Notes under the pieces: generated by a model | Databases searched by the model: none | What the model was told of the DNA's origin: nothing | The model's input: only the letters and a program-made list of their open reading frames with translations | Origin: Myotis daubentonii | Lineage: Eukaryota > Chordata > Mammalia > Chiroptera > Vespertilionidae | DNA: 64,000 nt | NCBI RefSeq assembly: GCF_963259705.1 | Contig: NC_081840.1 | Span: 99,864,626-99,928,625, forward strand | Direction: 5' to 3' | Made by a program: the position numbers and the translations under genes | Shown: positions 33,908 to 46,993 of the stretch, piece by piece | Numbering within the stretch: position 1 is the first letter of the stretch | How the letters are laid out: each line of letters begins with the position of its first letter

Positions 33908-35233
33908 TTTTTGCTTATGTTTCCCTTGCCCAAGGGGATGCATCCAAAAAGATATTACTCAGACTGATGTCAAATAGTTTATTTCCTATGTTTTCTTCTA
34001 GGAGCTTTCTGATTTCAGGCTTTATATTTAAGTCTTTAACATATTTTGAGTTTATTTTTGTATATGGTATAAGAAAGTGGCTGAGTATAATTTTTTTGCA
34101 TGTATCTGTCCATTTTCCCAGCACCATTTGTTAAAGAGACTGTCATTACTCCATTGTATATTTTACCTCCTTTATCATAGATTGGTTGACTATAAAAGTG
34201 AGGGTTTATTTCTGAGCTCTCTATTCTGTCACATTAATCTATGTCTGTTTTTTGTGCCAGTACCATGGTGCTTGGATTTTTATAGCCTTGTAGTATAGTT
34301 TGAGATCAGGCAATCTGATACCTTCAACTTTGTTCTTCTTTCTCAGGACTGCTTTGGCTATTCTGTGTTTCCATATCAATTTTAGGAATATTTGTTCTAG
34401 TTCTCAGAAGAAGGACATTGGTATTTGATAAGAATTGGATTGAATCTGAAAATTGCTTTGGGTAGTATGGTCATTTAAACAACATTAATCCATCTAATCC
34501 ATTAGCACAATATATCTTTCCATTTATATGTCCTCTTCAACCTCTTTCTTAAACATCTTAGAATTTTCAAAGTACAGGTCTTTCACCTCCTCGGTTAAGT
34601 TTATTCCTAGGTATTTTACTCTTTTTGATGCAATTGTAAAAGGGATGTTTTCTTCATTTCTTCTTTTCATTATTCGTTATTAGTATATAGGAATGTGACA
34701 TATTTATGTATACTAATTTTGTATCCTTCTACTCTACTGAATTATTTTATTCTCTATTTTTGTGTAGATGCTTTAGGGTTTTCTATAGATAGCATCATGT
34801 CATCTGCAAATAGTACATCTGCACAGTGAAGGAAGCCATCAATACAAAAAAAATGTACAGAGAAGATATATTTGCAAATCATATCTGATAAAAGGATGAT
34901 ACCCAAAATATAAACGAAACTCCTACAACTCAATAACAAAAAAATAACTCAATAGAAAAATGAATAGAAAACATGAAAAGACATTTCCCCAAAAGAGACA
35001 GACAGATAGCTAACAGGCATGCTTATGAAAAGATGTTCAACATCACCAATCATCAGGGAAATACAAATCAAAACTACAGTGAGATACCACCTCATACCAG
35101 TCAGTATGGCTCTATCCAAGTCAACAAGTAATGTGTTGACTTGGAAGTGAAGAAAAGTGAATCCTGTACACTGTTGGAGGGATTGCGGCCCCTATATAAA
35201 ACAGTATGAAGATTCCTCAAAAAACTAAAAATA

Positions 35234-35613
35234 TAGGTTGTCCCAAAATTCACGCAAGAAGTAATTATGATAGAAAACACAGTTTTATAATTAAAAATTG
35301 TAAATTTTTTATTGATTCATAAAATATATAGTATAGGGTTATGTATGGAATAGCACTTCGGGTAAATGGTCTCCACGACTTTGCAGGCACATACGTAAAG
35401 CCGTGGTCTTCATTGGTCTTCATTGTCTCTGCTCCTGGGCCATAATTGGAACTTGGTAATGCTTATCAAATTGAAGGGATTGAAATCAAAGGGCAACAGA
35501 TATTAGAATCTGATTCCATAAACCAAGTAAAATTAGGCTTTTAATATTTTTGTTGTTGTTGTTGCTAATGCTCACGCAAAATTCAAATCTTGTGTGAATT
35601 TTGGGACACCCTA
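35234..35613 (-). mobile_element. Non-autonomous mariner-type element
   Basis: Terminal inverted repeats TAGGKTGTCCCAAAATTCAC about 380 bp apart, flanked by TA on both sides. On the minus strand a short frame (…CLQSRGDHLPEVLFHT) is similar in style to the C-terminus of Tc1/mariner transposases, so this may be an internal-deletion derivative. Family identity needs a database check. Confidence 0.75.
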
Positions 35614-35839
35614 TAGATATACCATAAGACCCATTTGGGCTATTTTACCAAAGAAACCCAGAACACTAATTTAAAAAGACATATGTACCCTTATGCTCAT
35701 TGCAGAATTATTTAAAATAGGAAAGATATAGAATACACTTAGATAGATAAATGTATAAATGTTCCATTCAATAGAATATTATGCAGCAATAAAAAAGAAT
35801 GAAATCTTGCCATTTGTGACAACATGGATGGATCTAGAG

Positions 35840-36074
35840 CAGTGATGGCGAACCTATGACACGCGTGTCAGAGGTGACATGCGAACTCATTTTTTTGGTT
35901 GATTTTTCTTTGTTAAATGGCATTTAAATATATAAAATAAATATCAAAAATATAAGTCTTTGTTTTACTATGGTTGCAAATATCAAAAAATTTCTACATG
36001 TGACATGGCACCAGAGTTAAGTTAGGGTTTTTCAAAATGCTGACACGCCGAGCTCAAAAGGTTCACCATCACTT
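35840..36074. mobile_element. Non-autonomous hAT element with perfect target duplication
   Basis: Starts CAGTGATGGCGAACCTATGA and ends with AGGTTCACCATCACTT; flanked by ATCTAGAG at 35832-35839 and 36075-36082, the hAT-preferred 8-bp duplication. 235 bp, AT-rich, non-coding. Inserted in the 3' part of the inverted L1. Confidence 0.9.
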
Positions 36075-36440
36075 ATCTAGAGGGTATTATGCTAAGTAAA
36101 ATAAGTTAAATAGAGAAAGGCAAATAATATATGGTTTCACTTACATGTAAAATAAAAAAAAAAAATGCAAACTAAACAAAACAAAAACAGACTCATAGAA
36201 ACAGAGCCCAAAGGGATGATTACCAGCAGGTGAGAGGTGGGTGAAAGGGGAAGGGGAACAGAATTAATAATATTGTGATAAGTTCACATGATGACAGATG
36301 ATTACCAGAATTAGTGGGGTGATCATATTGCAAGGTATACAAATGTTGAATCAATATATTATACACCTGAAACTAATATATTAATATAAGATTGTATACT
36401 AACTATACTTAAATTAAAGCATTAAATTAAAAAACACATA

Positions 36441-36610
36441 TGCTAATTAGTCATATTAAAAATGAGATTGCTTAGAAGAATAAGATTGTTTAATACTGAT
36501 AGTCTAGTGATCTCTCTGCCTGAGTCATCTATCATATTCCTTCCCCCACACTGGATTTTTAGAAATAATTTTTGTTATTGAATGCTTCCTTTGTGCAAGC
36601 ATCATTTAAC
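36441..36610. other. Short gene-free interval
   Basis: AT-rich, with nothing recognised; it ends at the target duplication of the next L1. Confidence 0.5.
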
Positions 36611-37706
36611 ATATTTTTATATGGACTGGGAAAGATGGCGGCTGGCAGGACAGTGGTGAGGGAAAAGGTGTGAGTGAGTGAGGGAGTGAAAGGGACATGT
36701 ATGGACATGTGGGATGTGTGCGTGTGTGAGTTATGGACAGGTAGATCTCACAAGAGTCTCAGAGGCTGGCATACCAGGCCCTCTTGGATGGGGAGCCCCT
36801 GCCACCTCTGTGGGCACTCCCTGGGCTGCAGGGCTCAGGCATGGAGCCTACACCATATTAGAGTGGAGAGTGGCCTCCACTAGGAACCTAGGCTCACCAC
36901 CACCAAGACTGGCCTTGGACATTGCCTGGGACCCTGCAGCCACTCTAGCCAAAGTCATGCTGCCTCATCCACAAACCTGAAGACCCCAGGATGTCCACCT
37001 CCTGGCTGCCACCTCTTGGACAGTTGGTGAGCTACTGAGGGCTCACCTCTCTGGCCAAGGTCATGCTGTCTCAGCAACAGACTCAGAGACTCTCACATCC
37101 CAAGCTGCTGCCTCCTGGAACCCTCCCCCCGATACCCCATAATTCTCTGAGTGAAATCACCCTGGCCAGAGTCCCGCACTCTCATCTGCAGACTACGGGA
37201 CACCTGCCTCCCATTGTCACGGGCTCCGGAACCCTCACAGTGATTTGCAGAGTGATGCTACCCTAGCAAGAGTCACACCACATGGGCCAGAGTCACACTA
37301 CCTCAGCCTCAGGGCCCAAGACTCCTTCCCCCCAGGCTGTGGACTCCGGAGTCTCACAGTGAGTGCACACCAGAGAGATATCAGGCAACTCTTTCCACAA
37401 AAGCTGGAATCATGAGCACATCCACAACAACTTGCACGATGAAGATGGGAGTGAGTCATATTGTCAGACAACCTGTGACGAGATTTCATCCACAAACAAG
37501 AAAATAACATTCAAGAACCAACTTCATGAAGAGAATCCAATAGCTCAAGTAGGGGGCTCCACTACAATATCAAGCTCAGGAGATCTAAGAGAGTGCACCA
37601 CTGGGTCCCAGAAATCACCAACTACATAGGACCACCCCCAAAAGAACCTGGGTAGCAAAGCAGCTGGATCTAAGACATAGAAACAATTAAAACATTACAG
37701 TAAAAA

Positions 37707-38627
37707 ATGGCAGACAAAGAAACAATCCCCAAAGGAAAAAAAAAAAATGGAATCACCAGAAAAGGAATTAAATGAAATGAAGGCAAGTAATTTGTCAGAG
37801 AAAGAATTCAGAGTAATATTTATAAGGATGCTCAAACATCTGGATGACAAATACACACAACTCAATGAGTATTATAAGGAGCTGAATGAGAATTTCACCA
37901 ACATGAAAAAGAATCAAGATGAATGAAGAATGACATAGCTGCAATAAAGAATACATTGGAAGGCCTCAACAGTAGACTAAAAGCAGCTGAGGACCGCATC
38001 AGCGAGTTAGAAGACTAGGGAGAAAAAACACTCAAGCTGAGTAGTAACTGGATAAAAAAAACTTAAAAAGCAGGAGGAGAGCCTAAGAGAGCTTTGGGAC
38101 AACCTGAAACAAAACAATATCCACATAATAGGGGAGCCAGAAGGAGAGAAAACAGAGTAAAAAATAGAAAACCTGTCTGAAGAAATGATGACAGAAAACT
38201 TCCCTGATTTGATGAAGAAAAAACTCAAGTCCAAGAAGCACACAGAGTCCCAAACAATATGAACCCAAAAAGACCCAAACCAAGACATCATAATTAAATT
38301 AACAAACATCAATGACAAAGTAAGAATCTTAAAGGCTGCCAGAGAAAGACAGAAAGTTACCTACATGGGATCTCCCATTAGATTATCAACTGATTTCTCA
38401 ACACAAACACATCAGGCCAGAGGGAATGAGCAGAAGTATAAAAAGTAATGCAAGGCAAGGGACTGAATACAAGAATACTATACCCAGCAAGGCTATCATT
38501 CAAAATTGGAGGTGAAATCCAGAAGCTTCACAGATTAAAAAAAAAAAAAAGGCTAAGGGAGTTTATTACCACCAAGCCAACAATGCAAGAAATGCTAAAG
38601 AAACTGCTGAGAAAAAAGAAGAAATAG
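37707..38627 (+). pseudogene. L1 ORF1, broken
   Basis: Begins ATGGCAGACAAAGAAACA. The coiled-coil part, RRM-like part (…ATCCACATAATAGG) and C-terminal part (…CCAGCAAGGCTATCATTC) are all visible, but stops interrupt every frame (for example near 37925 and 38160). Confidence 0.75.
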
Positions 38628-38661
38628 AAAGGGAAGAAGGAACACAGGCATAAAGAATAAA

Positions 38662-39731
38662 ATGGCAACAAACAAGTACCTATTGATAGTCACCTTAAAA
38701 GTAAATGGACTAAATGCTCCAATCAAAAGACGTAGGGTAGCTGAATGGGTAAGAAAATGACCCATATATCTGCTGTCTAGAAGAGACCCACCTCAGAACA
38801 AAGGACTCATATAGTGAAGGAATGGAAAAAAAATTTCAGGCCATGGAAATGAAAGAAAATCTGGGGTAGCAATACTTATATCTGACAAAATGGACCTCAA
38901 AGTGAAGGCCATAACAAGAGATAAGGAGGGTCACTCATAATACTAAAGGGAACAATTCAACAATAGGCTATAACTCTGCTAAACATATATACACCCCAAT
39001 ACATAAGCACCTAAATACATAAAAAAAACTTCTGGAAGATGTCAAGGAAGAGATTGAAAGCAATACAATCATAGTAGAGAACTTTAATACCCCATTAACA
39101 TTGCTGGATAAATCCCATAAACAAAAAATCAGCAAAGAAACAGCAATCCTAAATGAATCACTAGATCAGATGGAATTAATTAACATCTTCAGAACATTTC
39201 AACCCAAAACAACAGATTTTACATTCTTCTCATGTGCACACGGGACATTTTCAAAGATAGACCACATTTTCAAAGATTGAGACAGAGGCAAAATCTCTTC
39301 AAATTTAAGAAGATAGAAATCATATCAAGCATATTCTCAGAACACAATGGCATAAAATTAGAAATCAACTACAATAAAAACAATGAAAAAAATCAAGCAA
39401 GGGAGGCTAAGTAGCATGCTATTAAACAATGATTGGGTTACCAAAGAGATCAAAGAAGAAATAAAAGCATCCTGGAAACAAATGATAATGAAAACACAAC
39501 AATCCAAAATCTATGGTACACAGTGAAAGCAGTCCTGAGAGGGACGTTCACAGCTCTCCAGGCTTACCTCAAAAAAGAAAAGAAAAGAAAAGGAAAGGAA
39601 AGGAAAGGAAAGGAAAGGAAAGAAAAGAAAAGAAAAGAAAAGAAAAGAAAAGAAAAGAAAAGAAAAGAAAAGAAGAGAAAAGAAAAGAAGAGAACAGAAA
39701 AGAAAAGAAAAGAAAAGAGAAAAGAAAAGAG

Positions 39732-39774
<43 letters not shown>

Positions 39775-42607
39775 GAAAAAATGGTAATAAGCGATCTAAC
39801 CCTACAACATAAAGAATTAGAAAGAGAGTAACAAGAAAAGCACTGAGTAAGCAGAAGGAAGGAAATAATAAAAGTCAGATTAGAAATAATGACATAGAGA
39901 CCAAAACAAAAAACAAAAGATCACTAAAATGAAAAGCTGTTTCTTTGAAAGGATCAAAAAGATTAATGAACCTGTATCCAGGCTCTTCAAGAAACAAAGA
40001 GAGAGGACCCAAATAAACAAAATCAGAAATGAAAGAGGTGAAGTAACAGCCGACCCCACAGACATACAAAGGTTCATAAAAAAATACTACAAACAACTCT
40101 ATTCCAACAAACTGGACAATCTAGACGAAATGGGCATATTTCTACAAAAATACAGTCTTTCAAAACTCAATCAGGAAGAACCAAAAACCTGAATACACCA
40201 ATAACTACCAATGAAACTGAAGCAGTAATCAAAAAACTTCCAGCAAACAAAGCCATGGACCAAACATTCAAAGAAGACCTGAAACCTATCCTCCTCAGAC
40301 TATTCAAAATACTTCAAGATTAGGAACACTTCCAAGCTCTTTCTATGAAGCCAGCATTATCCTAATCCCCAAACCAGATAAAGACACTACAAAGAAAGAG
40401 AATTACAGGCCAAAATATCTGATGAACATAGATGCTAAAATCCTCAATAAAATCCTAGCAAATCAGATCCAGCATTACATTAGAAAGATCACACCATGAC
40501 AAAGTGGGATTTATTCTGGAGATGCAAGTCTGGTACAATATCTGCAAATCAATAAATGTGATACATCACATAAACAAATTCAGTGAAAAAAATCACATAA
40601 TCATTTCAATTGATGCAGAAAAAGCATGTAAAAAAGCCCAACACCCTTTTTCGATAAAAACTCTCAGCAAAGTGGGAATACAGGGATCATACCTCAACAT
40701 AATAAAAGCCTTGTATGATAAACCTACAGCCAAAATCATACTCAATGGGCAAAAAATAAAACCATTTCCACTAAGAAAGGAACAAGACAGGGATGCCCAC
40801 TTTCACCACTCCTGTTCATCATAGTACTGGAAATGCTAGCCATAGTGATCAGAGAGGAAGAAGAAATAAAAGGCATCCAAATTGGAAAAGAACAAGTAAA
40901 ACTGTCATTATTCACAGATGACATGATATTGTACATAGAAAACCCTCCATCAAAAAACCATTAGACTTAAAAAATGAATTTGGCAATGAAGCAGGATATC
41001 AAATTAACACCCAGAAATCTATGGATATTTTATACACCATCAATGAACTCACAGAACGAGAAACTAAAAAAAAAATCTAATTTACAATTGCAAAAAAAAT
41101 ACAATACCTAGGAATAAACTTAACTAAGGAGGTAAAAGACCTGTACTCAGAAAAATTATAGGACATTGAAAAAAGAGATAGAGGAGGACATAAATAAATG
41201 AAAGAATATACCATGCTCATTTATTGGTAGAATCAACATTATTAAAATGTCCATACTACCCAAAGCAATTCAATGCAATCCCTGTTATATTACCAATGGC
41301 ATATTTCACAGACCTTAAACAAACTCTCCAAAAATTCATATGGAATAAAAAAGACCCCAATTGCCACAGAAATCCTGAGAAAGAAGAAACAAGTTGAAGG
41401 GATTACAATATCAGATATCAAGCTATATTACAAAGCCACTGTTCTCAAAACTCCTGGTACTGACACAAGAACAGACATATAGACCAATGGAATAGAACAG
41501 AGAACCCAGAAATTGACCCAAGCCATTATGCTCAATTAATATTTGACAAAGGAGGCAAAAGCATACAATTGAGTCAACACAGTCTCTTCAGTAAATGGTG
41601 TTGGGAAAATTGGACAGATATATGCAAAAACAAATGAAACTAGACTACTAACTTACTCCATACACAAAAATAAATTCAAAATGGATAAAGGACTTAAACG
41701 TAAGGTGGGGAACCATAAAAATCTTAGAAGAATCCATAGGCAGTAAAATATCAGACATATGTCATAGCAATATCTGTCTCCTAGGACAATGAAAACTAAG
41801 GAGAAAATAAACAAATGGGACTAAATCAAAATAAAAAGCTTCTGCACAGCAAAGGAAACCATCAACAAAACAACAAGAGAGCCCACTGCATGGGAGAACA
41901 TATTTGAAAATGATATTTCTGATAAGGGTTTAATCTCCAAAATTTATAGAGAACTCATATAACTTTAAAAAAAAAAGATAAACAATCCAATTTAAAAAAT
42001 GGGCAAATACACACCTTTCGAAAGAGGACATACAGAAGGCTAAGGGGCACATATGAAAACATGCTCAAAGTCACTAATCATCTGAGAGATGCAAATCAAA
42101 ATAATAATGAAGTACCATCTCACACCTGTCAGAATGGCTATCATCAACAAATGAACAAATGACAAATGCTGGCAAGGATGTGGAGAAAAAGGAACCCTTG
42201 TGCACTGCTGCTGGGAATGCAGACTGGTGCAGCCACTGTGGAAAACAGTATAGAGTTTCCTCAAAAAATTAAAAATGGAACTCCCATTTGACCCAGTAAT
42301 CTCACTGCTAGTAATATATCCCAAGAAACCAGACATACCAATCAGAAAGGATACATGCACTTCTATATTCATAGCAACACAATTTACCATAGCTAAGATT
42401 TGGAAACAGCCTAAGTGCCCATCAGCAGATGAGTGGATTAAAAAACAGTGGTACCTCTACACAATGGAATACTATGTTGCTGAAAAAAAGAAGGAACTCT
42501 TACCATTTGCAACAGCATGGATGGAGCTGGAGAGCATTATGCTAAGCAAAATAAGCCAGTCGGAGAAAGTGAAATATCACATGATCTCACTCATTTGTGG
42601 AATATAA
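38662..42607 (+). pseudogene. L1 ORF2, broken
   Basis: Order of text: apurinic endonuclease start (ATGGCAACAAACAAGTAC), a polypurine expansion at 39.57-39.78 kb, reverse transcriptase (SIDAEKA-type segment near 40600; an FADD-type region near 40910 with TTCACAGATGACATG), then the C-terminal region up to TTTGTGGAATATAATGA. Only pieces of 60-130 codons remain open. Confidence 0.8.
39573..39776. repeat. (GAAAA)n/(GAAA)n polypurine microsatellite within ORF2
   Basis: About 200 bp of uninterrupted purines: AAAAG pentamers, then GAAA tetramers. It creates artificial lysine-rich open frames in all three forward frames. Confidence 0.95.
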
Positions 42608-42892
42608 TGAACAACATATACTGATGAACTAAAATAGATCCAGAGACATAGAAGCATTGAACAGACCATCCAACCTCAGAGGGAAGGCAACCAGGGGCGG
42701 GTGGGGTGCGGTAGAGATCATCCAAAGGACTTGTATGCATGGATATAAGCATAACCCATGGACACAGAGAGTAGTGGGGTGAGGGCATGTGCTGGAGTGA
42801 TGGGAATGACTGGGGAGAGGTCAAAGGGGGAAAAAGGAGACATATGTAATACTTTAAACAATGAAGAAATAAATAAAAAATATTTTCATATG

Positions 42893-43115
42893 AAACTCAC
42901 TTATACCTTTCAATGGCTTTATGGGGTAGGTTCTGATATGTAATTTTACAGATGAGGAAACTGAGTCACAGAGGTTAAGTATAATCATGTATCCATTGCT
43001 ACACGGTAGTAACCAAGAGAGCCAGGAACTTAAAAGGGACAGCCTGGTTCAATGCCTGTTTCCTATTAACTACATTATACTGTCTCTAAAGATCAGCTAG
43101 TCTATAATAACTGAA

Positions 43116-43175
<60 letters not shown>

Positions 43176-44558
43176 GTGGTACAGTAGAAAGAGAACAAGA
43201 GAACAAGACTTGGTTTAATCCCAGCTCTTCCTCTATACGGTTTGTAGCTTTTGACAAGTTCCAAATGACTTATTTTTCCTATAACATGAGAACAGAAATG
43301 ACTGCCTCACCAAGTTTGAAAAACTAAATAGGAAATGTATGGAAAGCATGTAGGTGCCCAACCTAAGTTATACCTTCTCTTCCCTCTGTTTCTGATCCAA
43401 TTATGTAATCTGGCTGATCTGGCCTGTCTATTCTCATTATGTAAACCTTAAAAGACAAGAAGAGTTAGAATACATGACAGAAATTTGCTCTTTTCAGCCT
43501 GATTCTTTGGCTTCCAAACTCGTGTTTCATTAGTGTCAAAAACATAAATGCAAGTCCTAAGGAACTGAATTTTCAATGAGAAACAGATTGACCAATATTT
43601 AAAAATTTGTTGCATATTTTTATTTATTGTAGGTCCAATATCTGAATTGTTTGTCCTGGGCATTTTCATTTCTAGTACTCATGCTCCGGATCACAAGCAT
43701 ATCACAGCCCATCATCCCTTCAGTGTTTATTCTATTTTCTATTTATTAAGAATTTTAAGAGGGTTTTGAATAATGAGAAAGGCAATGATCCTTTTCAACT
43801 TAAGGTAATTTATGTTATTTCTAGTTCAAAAGTTATCTAATGCAATGGATCTGTCCAAAAGTGTGTCCAAGTTTATTTAAAAAAGGACATTTTTCGGTTC
43901 CAAAATTAGAAGTGAAACATATTGTAGCCAGCTCTGCTGAGCATTCCACACTCCTCGGCACGGGACAGAGCTCTGTCAGCACAAAGTCTGAAATTCTGGA
44001 AGGCATTCCGTTCTCACTGCTCTGGGCTACAATTGCTTCAAGGAATTGAACTTTTGTGTGACTGACTTGAAAAATGTATTTATTGCCTTACAATTACAAA
44101 TGAAACCTTTTATGTTGGAAAAGCATCATAAAGCACATGAATGGCCAATTGTTTACTTCTTCTGGAGAGAATCCCATGAATTGCTTGTTTTAACACATGG
44201 TGCATGCATCGTTAGCACTGTCCTCAGTGCACCACCAATTGAAAATCATCACAGCCTTAGATGAGACAAATCCTAGCCTTTCCATAATGACATTGAATAG
44301 CATGTATGGAAAATGCGTTGCTCCATTCTCTGCCTTCATGCAAGTATTTAATGTGTCTGGGCAGAGTATTTTCTGTGCTTCTGAGGTATTCAAGGAAGTC
44401 CACAGCTTCCAGTGTTTAGTGATCCAAAACTGACCTCGAATATTATTATATTTTAGAAAGGGTGAGTGAGTTGTATCCAGGGGTAGAAAAAAGGACATGG
44501 AAAGAAATAGGAATGTCATCGCTAGTAGTGTGCAGAATAGAAAGAGCATAGGCTTTAG
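42893..44558. other. Gene-free interval with MIR remnants and a TG repeat
   Basis: 42915-43085 antisense MIR (TTTTACAGATGAGGAAACTG); 43115-43172 (TG)n; 43195-43370 MIR-like sense. 43380-44545 has no repeat that I can name and no convincing frame. Confidence 0.45.
43115..43172. repeat. (TG)n microsatellite
   Basis: About 24 GT units after a short GTGTGTATATGT lead. Confidence 0.95.
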
Positions 44559-44780
44559 CAGCGATTCTCAACCTGAGGGTTGTGACCCCTTTGGGGTTCG
44601 AATGACCCTTTCACAGGGGTCGCCTAAGACTATCGGAAAACACATATATAATTACATATTGTTTTGTGATTAATCACTATGCTTTAATTATGTTCAATTT
44701 GTAGCAATGAAATTGGGGGTCACCATAACATGAGGAACTGTATTAAAGGGTCGCGGCATTAGGAAGGTTGAGAACCACTG
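44559..44780 (+). mobile_element. SPIN hAT element, short form
   Basis: 222 bp with ends CAGCGATTCTCAACC and GGTTGAGAACCACTG. GCTTTAG occurs at both edges as the target duplication. Inverted relative to the copy at 22.8 kb, and missing about 86 bp present there, so it is an internal deletion form. Confidence 0.9.
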
Positions 44781-44784
44781 CTTT

Positions 44785-44930
44785 AGAGCCAGACAAGCTG
44801 GTTCCAGCTCTGCCCACTTGCTAGGTGTGTCACCTTGTACAACCTTTCTAAGCCTCAGTTTCCACATCTGTAAAATGGGTATAATACTAATCTTACAAAA
44901 TCTGATTCATAAGTTATGAACCAGTAATAG
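44785..44930 (+). repeat. MIR SINE
   Basis: Sense MIR text: CTCTGCCCACTTGCTAGGTG, AAGCCTCAGTTTCCACATCT, GTAAAATGGGTATAATA. Confidence 0.8.
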
Positions 44931-45090
44931 GCAACTATTATTTATTGAGCACTTATTAAGTATAGTATTTGGCCCAAGCACTTTCTGTGTCATAACTCAT
45001 TTAATATTCACAACAATACTAAAGGATAGATTCTACTGTGGTCCCATTTTTTTCAATGTGAAACCCAAGGCACAATAATAGCCATAATGG
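44931..45090 (-). repeat. MIR SINE
   Basis: Antisense MIR text: TTATTGAGCACTTATTAAG, AACTCATTTAATATTCACAACAA. Confidence 0.7.
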
Positions 45091-45389
45091 GAGCCATTAC
45101 TACTTATAATCATGATTTCATTAATACTGTTGTCATTTAAAAGCATTAATAGCTAACAATAAAAAATTAACATCATCAGAAATTCTTCACTTTAAAAGTA
45201 TATTACAAAAGCAAGATTTGTATTAAAAAAAACTGAATATGGGAAAGATAAATAATTCTTTAGATTTACATTTGATATTTTTGCCTCATGTTCTTTCTCC
45301 AAAATGATAGGGAGTCATAAAAACCACTTGCCCATAAATGAGCCTTATGATGTAAACCACTCTATAAAGATGTGCTTAGAAACTGAAAT
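45091..45389. other. Gene-free interval
   Basis: AT-rich, with nothing recognised. Confidence 0.5.
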
Positions 45390-46993
45390 CATTTGCAAGT
45401 CCTAGAGAGAACAGAGAAAATGGGGGAAAGTATAAACACATAATTTCAAAAGAGTCCCCAAAATAAAAGATAAAAGTTTCCACACACACTCCCAGGACAA
45501 AACCAGAATTACAACTAGAATACAAAACAAAACAAAACAAAAACAAAAACCCACCCTGAATAATCAACTATAGACTAAGTGGAGAGAACCCTGATAACCA
45601 AGGACAGACAGAGGAGACCATATTGAGACTGGTAGGTAGGGCAGAGATGTGAAAGGGCTGGCCGGGTTCCCATAGACAGCAGCTGAAGTTCCAGAGAGAA
45701 ATCTCAGCTGTGGGGTGTTGCCACTGAGAACTCTGGGGTCTATCCCCAAGCTGTGCCCCCCAGAAGAGAGCACCAGAACTGAGAAAGGTGCCCACATAAC
45801 ATCTGGCTGTGAAAAAGCATCAGGGCTGCTGTCTGCCCAGGAGAGATGGCTGGACATGCCATCTCTCTTAAATGGCCAACACACAAAATTTGGTGTGCAG
45901 CCACTCACCTTGGGCTCCAGCAGAGGGAGGGCAACTGGACTGGAGCTGTTTAAACATAAGCCAGGGTTGAGGGATCTGAGGTTAGAGCTTGGAAGGCAGA
46001 TACCCCAGTTTCTTGTGCTGACTCATTCCCTGCAGAAATCATCTTTCTCAGGCAAACCTTTGTTATCCAGGCAGTTCTTGCCTGGGGGGAAGACAGTTGA
46101 CCCACCCTAGTATAAAATCCCTTTTCCCCATCCTGTGGAGTTTCTGAGGCCCATTAAGAGACTGAGATTAGCCATCATGCAGAAGCAATTGCTCCACCCT
46201 GTTGGAAAAAACTCTCACCCTATCTGTAGATGATTGCTTGAGGTTACTCCAAACTGAATCCAATCAGTCTGCAGGAAGAGGTAGGTTTCTGGAGGCTTTG
46301 AGTCTTTGCCTGATCTAATTAGTCAGAAACAGCAGTTTGGGTCCCCACCACAGACACCATCCTGTGCTGTTCAGCAAGGCAAAAGCCAGCTGGACCCCAA
46401 GTACCTGTAGCTGACACCTGAGGGACCATCTCTAGGGGAAGGGAGTATAGCTCAGAACAGGGACAATCAAGGTCTAAGACTCAAGAAGATCCAGCCTCTG
46501 AACTAAGGAGTCCCTGACCACAGGACTACTAGGGTATTCAACCTCTCAGACATCAATCAGGTTGTTTAGAGCCAGAAAGGGACAGTGACTCACATTCATT
46601 TGCACTAGAGAAGATCCCAGGAGGCCCAGGATAGACACACCAAGGGACCATATTCAACAACATCAGACCAAAATCCAGCAGACCCCACAAATAGTGGATC
46701 CAAAGAAACTGTGTAACAGCTGGCATGATGAAATTGGAGTTAAACCTCACTGGCAGCAAGTCAGAGGGGAGGTCCCTCCCACAAACATGACATCAATAAT
46801 CAAGTCCCAATTACAACTGGAGAGCACAAACAATGCACACAAGGGGCATTCCTAGAGTACCCAACTCAGGTGAGCAAAGAGACTACACCCCTGGGCCCCT
46901 CAAGACATTTTCTACATAAGGCCATCCCCCAAAGACTGGGAGGCATAGAAGTTTTATCTAATACCTAGAAGCAAATACAAAGAGACAGGTAAC

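Larger units (their letters stand above)
33908..36440 (+). mobile_element. Twin-primed (5'-inverted) L1 with two later insertions
   Basis: 33908-34817 is L1 ORF2 in antisense (TCATGTCATCTGCAAATAGT at the right edge); from 34818 the element runs in sense (CATCTGCACAGTGAAGGAAG) to the 3' UTR. The inverted and forward parts correspond to adjacent ORF2 segments, the usual mark of twin priming. A mariner-type element (35234-35613) and a hAT (35840-36074) are inserted in the forward part. Confidence 0.8.
36624..42879 (+). mobile_element. Full-length L1, decayed
   Basis: Starts GACTGGGAAAGATGGCGGC and ends in an A-rich tail. The 13-bp duplication ATATTTTTATATG / ATATTTTCATATG (36611-36623, 42880-42892) has one mismatch, marking both true ends. 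6.26 kb: 5' UTR to about 37.7 kb, ORF1, ORF2 and a G-rich 3' UTR. Both ORFs have many stops and frameshifts, so the element is dead. Confidence 0.9.

Noticed and set aside
39433..39831. Lysine-rich 132-codon frame
   Set aside because: Product of the (GAAAA)n/(GAAA)n tract; two other frames give the same kind of peptide.
45715..46110. 131-codon frame
   Set aside because: It lies in an L1 5' UTR, has overlapping frames on the other strand, and shows no domain.
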